This document shows, one piece after another, positions 7,218-14,709 of a DNA stretch of 14,709 nt. Source of the stretch: Chloroflexia bacterium (GTDB lineage Bacteria > Chloroflexota > Chloroflexia > Thermomicrobiales > UBA6265); the NCBI GenBank assembly GCA_013698305.1, contig JACCVC010000127.1, positions 1-14,709 of the forward strand. Direction: 5' to 3'. The notes beneath the pieces are model-generated. The model had not been told where the DNA came from, did not search any database, and was given only the letters and a program-made list of their open reading frames with translations. Numbering within the stretch: position 1 is the first letter of the stretch; the number at the start of each line of letters is the position of its first letter. Position numbers and translations under genes: made by a program.

Positions 7218-7792
7218 CGCGCACTATGCGGCTGGCGCATGGCTTCGGCCCGCAGAAACCGTTCGATCCTGCCGACGCCCCACCCGATCTTCACCATCAG
7301 CACGCCCAGCACGATCATAAAGCCGGCGATGGCCCAGGCCAGGCTGATCGCGCCCGCGCCGGGAAAGATAACGAAGATGACGCCGAGCAGGAGCGACAGC
7401 GCGCCGGTCGAGATCACCCAGAGCTCGCCGGCAATGTCATCCCGCAGCCTGATTCCCTGATAGAGCATCAGCCCGCCGAGCACGATCATCCAGCTGGCGA
7501 TCACGTACATCGCCGCGATGGCGGTGATGCCCGACCAGCCGATCGCGATCACGCCGATTATGACGCTCACCACGCCGAGCAGCGCGTCGGACCACCAGTG
7601 CTGCTCACGCCCGCGGTTGGCGAAGCCGACCCAGATCTCGATCAGGCCGTCCAACATCACGAACGCGCCGAAGATCGTCACCAGCGCGAACACGGTGATA
7701 TCGGGCCAGAGCAGGGTGATGACGCCGAACAGGATCGCGAACAGCCCACGAATCACCAACACCCACCAGCTTCGCAACAGCATCCCCAGCAC
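7214..7792 (-). CDS. HdeD/DUF308 family membrane protein
   Basis: A small integral membrane protein of about 192 residues. It has six predicted spans arranged as three similar pairs, typical of the HdeD/DUF308 family: WWVLVIRGLFAILFGVITLL-WP, FALVTIFGAFVMLDGLIEIW, DALLGVVSVIIGVIAIGW, AAMYVIASWMIVLGGLMLYQ, GALSLLLGVIFVIFP and LAWAIAGFMIVLGVLMV. E. coli HdeD is linked to acid resistance, but the biochemical role of the family is unknown and that function should not be assumed here. Start choice: GTG at 7792 has AAGGGA about nine bases upstream. ATG at 7783 is also possible, and a TTG at 7834 would add 14 polar residues without support. The gene leads a coupled set: its TGA overlaps the GTG of the phosphatase fusion. 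Its 5' side borders the palindromic repeat cluster. Confidence 0.87.
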   Translation of the reverse strand: MLGMLLRSWWVLVIRGLFAILFGVITLLWPDITVFALVTIFGAFVMLDGLIEIWVGFANRGREQHWWSDALLGVVSVIIGVIAIGWSGITAIAAMYVIASWMIVLGGLMLYQGIRLRDDIAGELWVISTGALSLLLGVIFVIFPGAGAISLAWAIAGFMIVLGVLMVKIGWGVGRIERFLRAEAMRQPHSAR

Positions 7793-7850
7793 AGCAACAG
7801 ATCCCTTCTCGACGCGATGTCCCAGCCGTGGCAAATGCTACCAGACGCGC

Positions 7851-8003
7851 TGTGTGCCGAACCCGCTGGGTAGGACCGACCTTGTGTCCGCAAACCCAAT
7901 GCGTAGCGCCAACCCTGTGTCGGCAAAATCTCAATACATGCTGCCAATGCCCGAATCGAGCGTCGCCATTGTCGCGGCAAGCCGACACAGGGTCGGCACT
8001 ACG
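7851..8003. repeat. Cluster of REP-like palindromic repeats in the 267-bp gap between the HdeD-like and TauE genes
   Basis: The unit reads GCCGACACAGGGTCGGC-ACTACG (7981-8003), itself a hairpin: GCCGAC, 5-nt loop, GTCGGC. The same unit occurs inverted at 7901-7923 with few mismatches; ACCCTGTGTCGGC (7911-7923) exactly complements GCCGACACAGGGT (7981-7993). A second inverted copy is at about 7868-7892 and a third, weaker one starts at 7851. The three left copies are in tandem with a 32-33 bp period, set by TGTGT at 7851, 7883 and 7916. A faint further copy may run to about 8060. The two arms could fold into one long hairpin around 7924-7980. No gene is seen in the gap. This resembles the short interspersed palindromes common in Chloroflexota genomes. 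Confidence 0.75.
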
Positions 8004-8059
8004 TGTGGCTTCGTTAGTGGTTTTCGCAGACACCCGGTCAACAAGAGGTGGGTTCCCGA

Positions 8060-8815
8060 TCACACCAGATCCTGGACCGCCGAGACGATGCTGAGCGCTG
8101 CCATCGCGAACAGCAACAGGATCGTCAGGCGTCGGAAGGCCGGCTGCGACACCCGCCGCGCCAGCCATACGCCAAGCACCCGTCCCACCACCGCCACGGG
8201 CAGCAGCAGCAGCGCCACCTGGAAATCGGACATCGACACCGACCCCTGCACTGCCAGCACCGGCAGCCCGACCAGCTCCACGATCAGGAACAACATCAGG
8301 GTGGTGGCGCGAAAGACATCCTTGGGGAATTGCCTGCCAGTGAAGTAGACGACCACCGCCGGGGCCAGCAACCCCGCCGCGTTGCCCATCACGCCGGTCA
8401 GGAAGCCCACCAGCGATGTCGCCCACAGCGATTCCCGCTCGATCAGGATCGGTCGCATGATCAGCGTCAGCGCCGAGATCAGGACCAACAACCCGACCCC
8501 GAGCTGGATCATCGCCGGATTTGCCTCTCGCAGGATGAACCCGCCGACGATCAGCCCGGCAAAGGCCGCGGGCAGGATGCGGATGATCGTGCGCCACTGG
8601 ATGTCACCCCAGATCGAGACCAGCGCGATCCAGACCGTGCCGGTGCCGACGACCTTGATGATGGTGACGACCAGGGGTGGCGGCAGGAGGAGGAGCAGCA
8701 TGGGCACCGCTACCATGCCGAGGCCGAACCCCGCGACCACCGACAGCGCCGTCGTACCGAGGATGATGACGGCGATGAGCAGGATAGTAGGGAGGTCATA
8801 GGGAAGGTCGATCAC
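8060..8815 (-). CDS. TauE/SafE family sulfite/anion exporter-like permease
   Basis: A 251-residue integral membrane protein with about eight spans in two halves, as in the TauE/SafE family (PF01925). The first half holds TILLIAVIILGTTALSVVAG, FGLGMVAVPMLLLLLPPPLV and AFAGLIVGGFIL. The central SLVGFLTGVMGNAAGLLAPA, with its Gly-rich G-x-x-x-G-x-x-G pattern, is the hallmark of the second repeat, and GRQFPKDVFRATTLMLFLI follows. Members move sulfite, sulfoacetate, thiosulfate or other organic anions across the inner membrane; the substrate is not predictable here. The start is the GTG at 8815, which forms a GTGA overlap with the TGA of the MFS gene. The frame is open to 8911, but the extra residues are only the shadow of the MFS C-terminus. 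Coupling to an exporter gene suggests that the two are expressed together. Confidence 0.87.
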   Translation of the reverse strand: MIDLPYDLPTILLIAVIILGTTALSVVAGFGLGMVAVPMLLLLLPPPLVVTIIKVVGTGTVWIALVSIWGDIQWRTIIRILPAAFAGLIVGGFILREANPAMIQLGVGLLVLISALTLIMRPILIERESLWATSLVGFLTGVMGNAAGLLAPAVVVYFTGRQFPKDVFRATTLMLFLIVELVGLPVLAVQGSVSMSDFQVALLLLPVAVVGRVLGVWLARRVSQPAFRRLTILLLFAMAALSIVSAVQDLV

Positions 8816-10212
8816 AGCGGAGCGACCGGAACCGCATCGGTGGGCTCGAACGCCTGCCACACATAGCGGCGCCACAGGTACAACGACGCCGCCGCCGCCA
8901 ATGTGGCGCACACCGCCAGCACGATCGGCTGGCCGACCAGCTCCGCCGAGCCGGAGACGATGATGGTCGAGAACGGCATCACGCCATTGAAGGCGAGGCT
9001 GACGATGCTCAGCACCCGGCCCCGCAGCTCATCCGGAGCGATCTGCTGCACGCGGGTCTGGATTTGTGAATTGGTCAGTGAGAAGCTGAACCCGAGGATC
9101 GCCACGCCGGGGATCGCGACCAGCGGATCACGCACCGTCGCCAGCCACGCCAGGCCGACGACCAGACCGGTCAGCCCGGTCCGCAATCGCTTCCCCGCCG
9201 CCCGTTCCAGCTTGTTGCCACGCAGCAGCATGAACGACCCGATCAGCGATCCGACACCGATCACGGACAGCATGATCCCGACCCAGCTATCATCGGCCCT
9301 GAGCACATCCTTGATGTACAGCGGCATCAGTACGATGGCGTTGGGAAAGACCAGAAACGACAGCACGCCGGTGAGCAACACCAGCCCGACCAGGTCCTCG
9401 CGGGAGCGGACGTACCTCAACCCGATCCAGAGCGCCGACGACCCTGCCTGTTTTGGCGGTGTGGGACGTCGCACGATCAGGCCACGAAAGCTGAACAATA
9501 CCCAGATCACGATCAGGAAGGTGACGGAGTTGAGTAGAAAGGCGCTGGCCAGCCCAAACGCGGCGATCGCGGTTGCCGCGAAGGCAGGTCCAACGATGCG
9601 GGTGGCGTTGAAGACGGCAGAGTTGAGAGCAATCGCCTGGGGCAAATCCTCCCTGCTGACCAGCTCCGGCACGAAGGCCTGGCTGGCGGGAAGCTCGTAG
9701 GCAGCGGTCGTCCCGGCCAGCACCGCCAGGACGAGAATGTGCCAGTATTCGAGCGATTCGGCCCAGAGCAGGGCGGCGAAGATGAGCGCGTAGATCGCCA
9801 TCAGGATCTGGGTGATGATCAGGATTTGACGCCGGTCGCGACGGTCGGCCATCACCCCGCCGGCGAGCCCGAACAGCAGCAACGGCAGGGCGGCGGCGAC
9901 ATTGATCGCCCCGATCGCGATGGCTGATGTCGTTAACGACAACACGACCAGCGAGATACCGACGTGCTGCATCCAGGTGCCGGAGAGGGAGACGAACTGG
10001 CTCCACCAGTAGCGGCGGTAGAAAGGATTCTGAAGGGCGTGCGGCAGCCGGATGTCGCGCAGGAAGCGCATCGACGGCAGCCGTCGCCGGGTGTCCGGAC
10101 GCCCGACGACGGGCGCGGTCATGCCCAGATGCTCCTCGACCTCGGCGGCAGCGGTCGCCTGGGGGTCGGTCGCGGCCTGGCGAATCGGTTTGTTGTCCAT
10201 GACAGCGATCAT
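8812..10212 (-). CDS. MFS transporter, MFS_3/enterobactin-exporter (EntS)-like
   Basis: A 466-residue major facilitator superfamily protein with twelve predicted spans after an N-terminal hydrophilic extension of about 60 residues. NPFYRRYWWSQFVSLSGTWM, then QHVGISLVVLSLT, is the characteristic start of the MFS_3 (PF05977) group. MFS motif A is seen as GGVMADRRDRRQ in the loop after span 2. PDELRGRVLSIVSLAFNG near residue 405 is the equivalent block of the second half. Members of this group export siderophores, macrolides or other small molecules; no substrate can be named. The ATG at 10212 was kept; ATG 10200 is an alternative, and neither has a clear ribosome-binding site. The stop overlaps the start of the TauE-like gene (8812-8815), so the two form a coupled export pair. 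The 5' region carries a palindromic repeat (10342-10391) and no convincing promoter. Confidence 0.9.
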   Translation of the reverse strand: MIAVMDNKPIRQAATDPQATAAAEVEEHLGMTAPVVGRPDTRRRLPSMRFLRDIRLPHALQNPFYRRYWWSQFVSLSGTWMQHVGISLVVLSLTTSAIAIGAINVAAALPLLLFGLAGGVMADRRDRRQILIITQILMAIYALIFAALLWAESLEYWHILVLAVLAGTTAAYELPASQAFVPELVSREDLPQAIALNSAVFNATRIVGPAFAATAIAAFGLASAFLLNSVTFLIVIWVLFSFRGLIVRRPTPPKQAGSSALWIGLRYVRSREDLVGLVLLTGVLSFLVFPNAIVLMPLYIKDVLRADDSWVGIMLSVIGVGSLIGSFMLLRGNKLERAAGKRLRTGLTGLVVGLAWLATVRDPLVAIPGVAILGFSFSLTNSQIQTRVQQIAPDELRGRVLSIVSLAFNGVMPFSTIIVSGSAELVGQPIVLAVCATLAAAASLYLWRRYVWQAFEPTDAVPVAPL

Positions 10213-10341
10213 CCCGGCGCGGTTGAAGGAGAGACGGAGCAGGGCGGACCCAGGTCCGGGTTCGATGCGTCATCCTACCAGAGGTGATGTGGGGTTGGGC
10301 TGTACGTCGGCACCCGTTATGCTGATATTGACCGCAGGTTC

Positions 10342-10391
10342 CAAGAACAATCGTCATGCTTCACTCTGCTCAGAATGACGGTCTTTTCTTG
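10342..10391. repeat. Interspersed hairpin repeat in the 234-bp gap between the MFS gene and the MBL gene
   Basis: CAAGAA (10342-10347) pairs with TTCTTG (10386-10391), and inside it CGTCAT (10352-10357) pairs with ATGACG (10375-10380). The loop contains CTTCACTCTGCTCAG (10359-10373). Read on the minus strand this is CTGAGCAGAGTGAAG, the same core as in the repeats at 11173-11268 and 12299-12350. The T-rich tail after 10381 (GTCTTTTCTT) could let it stop transcription on the plus strand. Nothing else was recognised in the gap, which separates the promoter side of the MFS gene from the 3' end of the MBL gene. Confidence 0.6.
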
Positions 10392-10446
10392 AGATGCCGT
10401 TTGCTCATTCCACTGATCTCCCCTGCATTCCTGTACAGTCCCAGCG

Positions 10447-11157
10447 TCAACTCGCCGTGGTCCACATCGGCAGGTCGTGGGCGAAGACGACGGCGCTGGG
10501 TCGGAACGACTGGAGATGCGGCAGCCAGTCGGGGTAGGGGAGGTCCGGAATGTCGACGTTCGAATTGCTGCCTGTCGACACCGACAGGTTGAGGTAGGCG
10601 GCCGAGTACTCTGAGGCGGTATCGAACGCCTGACCCGCCAGCACCAGCGTCCCTTCCTCCGCCCGGACCACCATCGACTGATGCCCGGCGGTGTGCCCCG
10701 GCGTCGGCACGATCCTGATGTCCGCCATCAGCTCTTCCTCGCCGTCGATCAGCTCCCAGGAGATCGTGTCGTCGTCCGCAAGCCCGTCGACGGTGTAGCC
10801 CGGCTCCTTCGCCAGCTCGTGCTCGGTTCGCTGCACGACTACCGGACGGCCCACCAGTTGCGCCAGGTCACCGATGTGGTCGAAGTGGAGGTGACACGGC
10901 ACCACCACCCGGACATCGCTGAGGGAGCGACCGTGTCGCTCCAGCGTCTCCGACAAATCGACCCGATGGGGGCGATAGAACTCCTCTGTCTCGGCATCGA
11001 GCGGCGCGATGCCAGCGTCGAACAGGATGCCGCCGTCGGGATGATGAACGTAGTACGCGAGAATCGGCACTACCTGCGACTGCCCGGTATCTGTCGCTGA
11101 CGCCGGCTTCAGGACGTAGCCGCGATTGAGCCGCTGCACGTCGTCGAATGAGACCAT
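10447..11157 (-). CDS. MBL-fold metallohydrolase, N-acyl-homoserine-lactonase-like
   Basis: A 236-residue metallo-beta-lactamase-fold hydrolase, most like the AttM/AiiA lactonase group. The metal motif H-x-H-x-D-H is seen as HLHFDHIGD (H89, H91, D93, H94). H155 is in PTPGHTAGHQS and H227 in VVFAHD. At the place of the metal-bridging Asp (AiiA D191, context IDAS) this protein has LVLAGQAFDT, with Gln176 instead of Asp. That may be a subfamily trait or may alter metal content. The N-terminal stretch ILAYYVHHPDGGILFDAGI is the usual start of lactonase-type MBL proteins. Members open the lactone ring of acyl-homoserine lactones or other lactones; quorum quenching here is possible but unproven. 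The ATG at 11157 is supported by GAGG seven bases upstream. The TspO-like gene lies upstream on the same strand, 93 bp away across a large hairpin, so they may be separate transcripts. Confidence 0.87.
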   Translation of the reverse strand: MVSFDDVQRLNRGYVLKPASATDTGQSQVVPILAYYVHHPDGGILFDAGIAPLDAETEEFYRPHRVDLSETLERHGRSLSDVRVVVPCHLHFDHIGDLAQLVGRPVVVQRTEHELAKEPGYTVDGLADDDTISWELIDGEEELMADIRIVPTPGHTAGHQSMVVRAEEGTLVLAGQAFDTASEYSAAYLNLSVSTGSNSNVDIPDLPYPDWLPHLQSFRPSAVVFAHDLPMWTTAS

Positions 11158-11172
11158 GGGGAAACCTCAAGC

Positions 11173-11268
11173 GGTTCGGGAGGACACCTGTAGCTTCGGA
11201 CCTGGAGCCTGCCCTGAGCAGAGTCGAATGGGTCCGAGGTTTGTCCTCCCCTACGAGTCGTCCGAACC
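11173..11268. repeat. Nested hairpin repeat at the 3' end of the TspO-like gene
   Basis: Three nested inverted pairs are visible. GGTTCGG (11173-11179) pairs with CCGAACC (11262-11268). GGGAGGACA (11178-11186) pairs with TGTCCTCCC (11242-11250). TCGGACC (11196-11202) pairs with GGTCCGA (11231-11237). The first two overlap and are alternatives. The top of the element holds CTGAGCAGAGTCGAA (11214-11228), the core also found at 10359-10373 and 12312-12326. The middle stem ends exactly at the TspO stop codon (11251-11253), so it may serve as that gene's terminator. An inverted relative lies at the other end of the gene. Confidence 0.65.
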
Positions 11269-12213
11269 CCTACCCCGCGTCAGGACCGAGCTCCGGTGCT
11301 TCGGAGGGACCGACTGGGGTAGCGCCGTCGCCACTGTCTGCTGTTCGAAGGCAATGAGCGACGCCACGACCGCCAGGACCGCCGCCAGCAGCGCGGCAAT
11401 GAACGCGACGATCGCCACCAGCGTCGACCGGTCCCACTGCTCCACGCCGATGCCGACCGACGCCCACACCGTCACCAGCACGAACGCGGGATCGTGCATC
11501 CAGAGCGCCATCACTGCTGTGATCGCCAGCACCACGAGGATCATCATCACCGCCCACCACCGGTCGGACACGGCAATGACGTCGGTTCCGGTGCGGTCCC
11601 GCCACACGCTGACGTTGGCGATGAACGCCACCACGATCCAGCCGAGATAGACGCTGAACGGTGTCCACACCATCAGGCGTTCCATCGTATCCGGCGGGCG
11701 ATTCCGACGGGTCCGCCGCAGCCCGACATAGATCAGCACCAGCGCGATCAGCAATACCGCGATCACCGTGACGCTGGGCAGCCACTGCTCGTAGTGCCAG
11801 AGGAACAGCCAGGCGATGTTGGCGATGTTCGCGACCAGGAACAGCGGACCGATCCGGCTCATGCGGAAGTCCCGCCGACCGCGCGGCAGCAGGCTGTAGA
11901 CGACGAAGGCCGCCAGTAGCAGGTAGATGAATCCCCAGATCGAAAAGACCCAACCCGCGGGCTGGAAGGAGATCGGGTCCTGGTTGATCACCTCGCCGGT
12001 GGTGATGTCGTTGAAGGGGATGACGTTCGCCAGCGCATTGACCGCCACCACCGCGACCAGGCCGACCAGGTTGATCAGCGGCCAGAACCAGGGGTTGGCC
12101 GGGTCGACCCGACGCCGACCACCTGCTGATCCGGTCGAGCGATTCCTGTCTCCGTTCAGAGCATTGTCATCGTCTCGCGAGCGCGGCCCGATCGGTCTGG
12201 TGTCGTCAGTCAT
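11251..12213 (-). CDS. TspO/MBR-like tryptophan-rich sensory protein
   Basis: A 320-residue membrane protein of the long TspO-like group often annotated 'tryptophan-rich sensory protein'. A polar N-terminus of about 45 residues is followed by eight hydrophobic segments. Key blocks are VNALANVIPFNDITTGEVIN, FQPAGWVFSIWGFIYLLLA, NIAWLFLWHYEQW, WTPFSVYLGWIVVAFIANVSVW and WASVGIGVEQW. They carry the Trp and Asn residues typical of the family. Shorter TspO proteins (about 160 residues, five spans) bind tetrapyrroles and take part in redox or light-dependent regulation; the function of the long form is unknown. The ATG at 12213 has GGGAGAG about five to six bases upstream. The C-terminal 45 residues are polar and end at a hairpin repeat. 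The gene lies between inverted members of one repeat family and reads in the same direction as its neighbours. Confidence 0.85.
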   Translation of the reverse strand: MTDDTRPIGPRSRDDDNALNGDRNRSTGSAGGRRRVDPANPWFWPLINLVGLVAVVAVNALANVIPFNDITTGEVINQDPISFQPAGWVFSIWGFIYLLLAAFVVYSLLPRGRRDFRMSRIGPLFLVANIANIAWLFLWHYEQWLPSVTVIAVLLIALVLIYVGLRRTRRNRPPDTMERLMVWTPFSVYLGWIVVAFIANVSVWRDRTGTDVIAVSDRWWAVMMILVVLAITAVMALWMHDPAFVLVTVWASVGIGVEQWDRSTLVAIVAFIAALLAAVLAVVASLIAFEQQTVATALPQSVPPKHRSSVLTRGRGSDDS

Positions 12214-12298
12214 TCCGCTCTCCCTGCATCACCGCCGCGCCGCGAGGGGATCGACAGACCCCGGCCACAAGACCCGAGGCTACAGGTGTCCGCCCGCG

Positions 12299-12350
12299 AT
12301 TCGGGAGGATGCTTCGGCAAGCTCAGCACAGGCTCCAGGTCCTCCCCAAC
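12299..12350. repeat. Hairpin repeat between the amidase and TspO-like genes
   Basis: GGGAGGA (12303-12309) pairs with TCCTCCC (12340-12346). The loop contains CTTCGGCAAGCTCAG (12312-12326), whose reverse complement shares the CTGAGC...GAAG core with the repeats at 10359-10373 and 11214-11228. The reverse strand also carries ACCTGGAGCCTG, as does the repeat at 11173-11268, so the two are homologous and inverted relative to each other around the TspO-like gene. It lies just downstream of the amidase stop codon's transcribed side and upstream of the TspO gene. A terminator role for the amidase transcript is possible, but there is no T-run. Confidence 0.6.
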
Positions 12351-12360
12351 GAGTTCTCCA

Positions 12361-14133
<1,773 letters not shown>

Positions 14134-14198
14134 GACATGTCCTTTCTTCACCGGTCGCGACACGCGATGCATCGCAGTCGCAATATGGGTGATTCGGC

Positions 14199-14227
14199 GT
14201 CATAGCCCAAGCGGTGCCCATATGCAA
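14199..14227 (-). promoter_or_regulatory. Sigma-70-like promoter candidate for the amidase
   Basis: On the minus strand TTGCAT (14227-14222) and TATGAC (14204-14199) are 17 bp apart, close to the -35/-10 consensus. Transcription would start about 60 bp before the amidase ATG. Found by eye; no transcript data. Confidence 0.4.
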
Positions 14228-14295
14228 CGCTTTCTGTGTCCAGAGTACCTCACCAGCCACGATTGTCACCGGCCAGGCATCCAGCAAGCCAGCGA

Positions 14296-14323
14296 ATGAC
14301 AGCGTGGTGAAACTGGCATAATT
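14296..14323 (+). promoter_or_regulatory. Sigma-70-like promoter for the riboswitch/SMR transcript
   Basis: ATGACA (14296-14301) and CATAAT (14318-14323) are separated by 16 bp. The predicted start, about 14330, lies 13 bp or so before the first base of the guanidine-III aptamer. This is the geometry expected if the RNA begins just ahead of the riboswitch, which strengthens the call. Confidence 0.55.
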
Positions 14324-14342
14324 CCCTCACGCCATGTGGCGC

Positions 14343-14384
14343 CCGGACGAGGTGCGCCGTACCCGGTCTGCGACAAGACGGCGC
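14343..14384 (+). ncRNA. Guanidine-III (ykkC-III) riboswitch
   Basis: A compact 42-nt aptamer matching the ykkC-III consensus and, from memory, nearly the crystallised Thermobifida fusca RNA. CCGGACGAGG (14343-14352) is followed by TGCGCCGTACCCGGT (14353-14367), a variable three-base TGC stretch (14369-14371), and GACAAGACGGCGC (14372-14384). CCGG (14343-14346) pairs with CCGG (14363-14366) to form the first helix. GCGCCGT (14354-14360) pairs perfectly with ACGGCGC (14378-14384) to form the pseudoknot helix. The conserved ACGAGG and GACAAGACGGC segments build the guanidinium pocket. The 3' strand of the pseudoknot ends three bases before the ribosome-binding site GGGAGG, so ligand binding most likely controls translation. 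The downstream gene encodes a Gdx-type guanidinium exporter, the expected target. Confidence 0.95.
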
Positions 14385-14387
14385 GAT

Positions 14388-14393
14388 GGGAGG
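14388..14393 (+). promoter_or_regulatory. Ribosome-binding site of the SMR gene, abutting the riboswitch
   Basis: GGGAGG lies five bases before the ATG at 14399 and three bases after the pseudoknot of the guanidine-III aptamer. It is the natural point of control: folding of the aptamer decides whether the site is free for the ribosome. Confidence 0.75.
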
Positions 14394-14398
14394 TCACG

Positions 14399-14709
14399 AT
14401 GGCCTGGGTTGTGCTGGTTGCGTCTGGCGTTCTGGAAGCGGTGTGGGCGACGGCGCTGGGAAAGTCGGACGGGTTCACTCGCCTCGGATCGTCGGTCGTA
14501 TTCGGGGTGGCGCTGACGCTGAGCATGGCGGGGCTGGCCTGGGCAATGCGCAATCTGCCGGTCGGGACTGCCTACGCGGTGTGGGTCGGGATCGGCGCGG
14601 TGCTGACAGCGTCCTATGCCATGGCCTTCGACGGCGAGGCGGTGTCGGCGATGAAGATCCTGTTGCTGCTCGGCATCGTCGGCTGCGTCATCGGGCTGAA
14701 GCTGCTGCA
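14399..14709 (+). CDS. gdx: SMR-family guanidinium exporter, Gdx/SugE type (3' end just outside window)
   Basis: A small multidrug resistance family protein with four spans; 103 codons are present and the stop lies just beyond the window. The sequence follows the Gdx (SugE) subtype, not the EmrE drug exporters. MAWVVLVASGVLEAVWATAL has the essential E13 with G10 and W16. FTRLGSSVVF is followed by S42. NLPVGTAYAVWVGIGAV contains Y59 and W62, and the last span is ILLLLGIVGCVIGLKLL. In Gdx proteins these residues line the guanidinium site, and a dual-topology dimer exchanges one guanidinium ion for two protons. The guanidine-III riboswitch 14 bases upstream gives independent support for the substrate. 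The start has a strong GGGAGG site. SugE-type relatives can also carry quaternary ammonium compounds, but the riboswitch argues for guanidinium. Confidence 0.95.
   Translation, partial: MAWVVLVASGVLEAVWATALGKSDGFTRLGSSVVFGVALTLSMAGLAWAMRNLPVGTAYAVWVGIGAVLTASYAMAFDGEAVSAMKILLLLGIVGCVIGLKLL

Noticed and set aside
6468..7460. Plus-strand open frame (330 codons) opposite the phosphatase fusion
   Set aside because: Shadow of a conserved minus-strand gene with complete motifs; the composition is Arg/His/Gln/Pro-rich and no domain is seen.
7851..8003. CRISPR array
   Set aside because: The 32-33 bp period is tempting, but the units are diverged, there are no distinct spacers, an inverted copy is present and no cas gene is nearby.
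7605..8597. Minus-strand open frame (330 codons) crossing from the TauE gene through the repeat cluster into the HdeD-like gene
   Set aside because: It runs out of frame through two well-supported genes and has Gly/Arg/Asp/Ala-rich composition; the 11-residue periodicity in its middle merely reflects the DNA repeat at 7851-8003.
14185..14300. Extra regulatory RNA upstream of the guanidine-III aptamer
   Set aside because: Only scattered short pairings were seen and the promoter-like boxes at 14296-14323 place most of this stretch upstream of transcription.

Overview
The window is GC-rich, dense and read mostly from the minus strand. Its gene content (NarL-type two-component pair, HdeD/DUF308 protein, holin-4/phosphatase fusion, TspO-like protein, Tat-exported amidase with an Ala/Thr/Pro/Ser linker) and its interspersed palindromic repeats suit a free-living Chloroflexota bacterium, perhaps class Thermomicrobia. 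That placement is inference; no rRNA or tRNA gene is present to anchor it.

Layout. 1-546 (+): C-terminal end of an FAD/NAD(P) disulfide-oxidoreductase-like enzyme. 588-2458 (-): overlapping sensor histidine kinase and NarL/LuxR response regulator. Their upstream region holds an 8+8 bp palindrome that looks like an operator and a hairpin/T-run, and is shared with a divergent multi-pass membrane protein (2648-3262, +). A 17-bp perfect hairpin follows. 3388-4255 is a scar: the C-terminal part of a PaeR7I/XhoI-type restriction endonuclease (-) abuts the C-terminal half of an AI-2E-family permease (+), which is also frameshifted. 4328-7792 (-): a coupled three-gene set, HdeD-like membrane protein, membrane-anchored alkaline-phosphatase-superfamily enzyme, and EEP-fold phosphatase/nuclease. 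7851-8003: a cluster of palindromic repeats. 8060-10212 (-): an MFS exporter coupled to a TauE/SafE permease. 10342-12350: an MBL-fold lactonase-like enzyme and a TspO-like protein, interleaved with three hairpin repeats that share one core. 12361-14133 (-): Tat-exported amidase.

The most striking element is at the right end. A near-textbook guanidine-III (ykkC-III) riboswitch (14343-14384) sits 14 nt before the ATG of an SMR gene of the Gdx/SugE guanidinium-exporter type (14399 to the window end), with a good sigma-70-like promoter just upstream. Together they read as a complete guanidine-sensing and export unit: the RNA binds guanidinium, exposes the ribosome-binding site, and the exporter removes the ion.

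Translational coupling is a theme. GTGA stop/start overlaps occur at 7214-7217 and 8812-8815, and short overlaps at 1241-1250 and 5094-5107.
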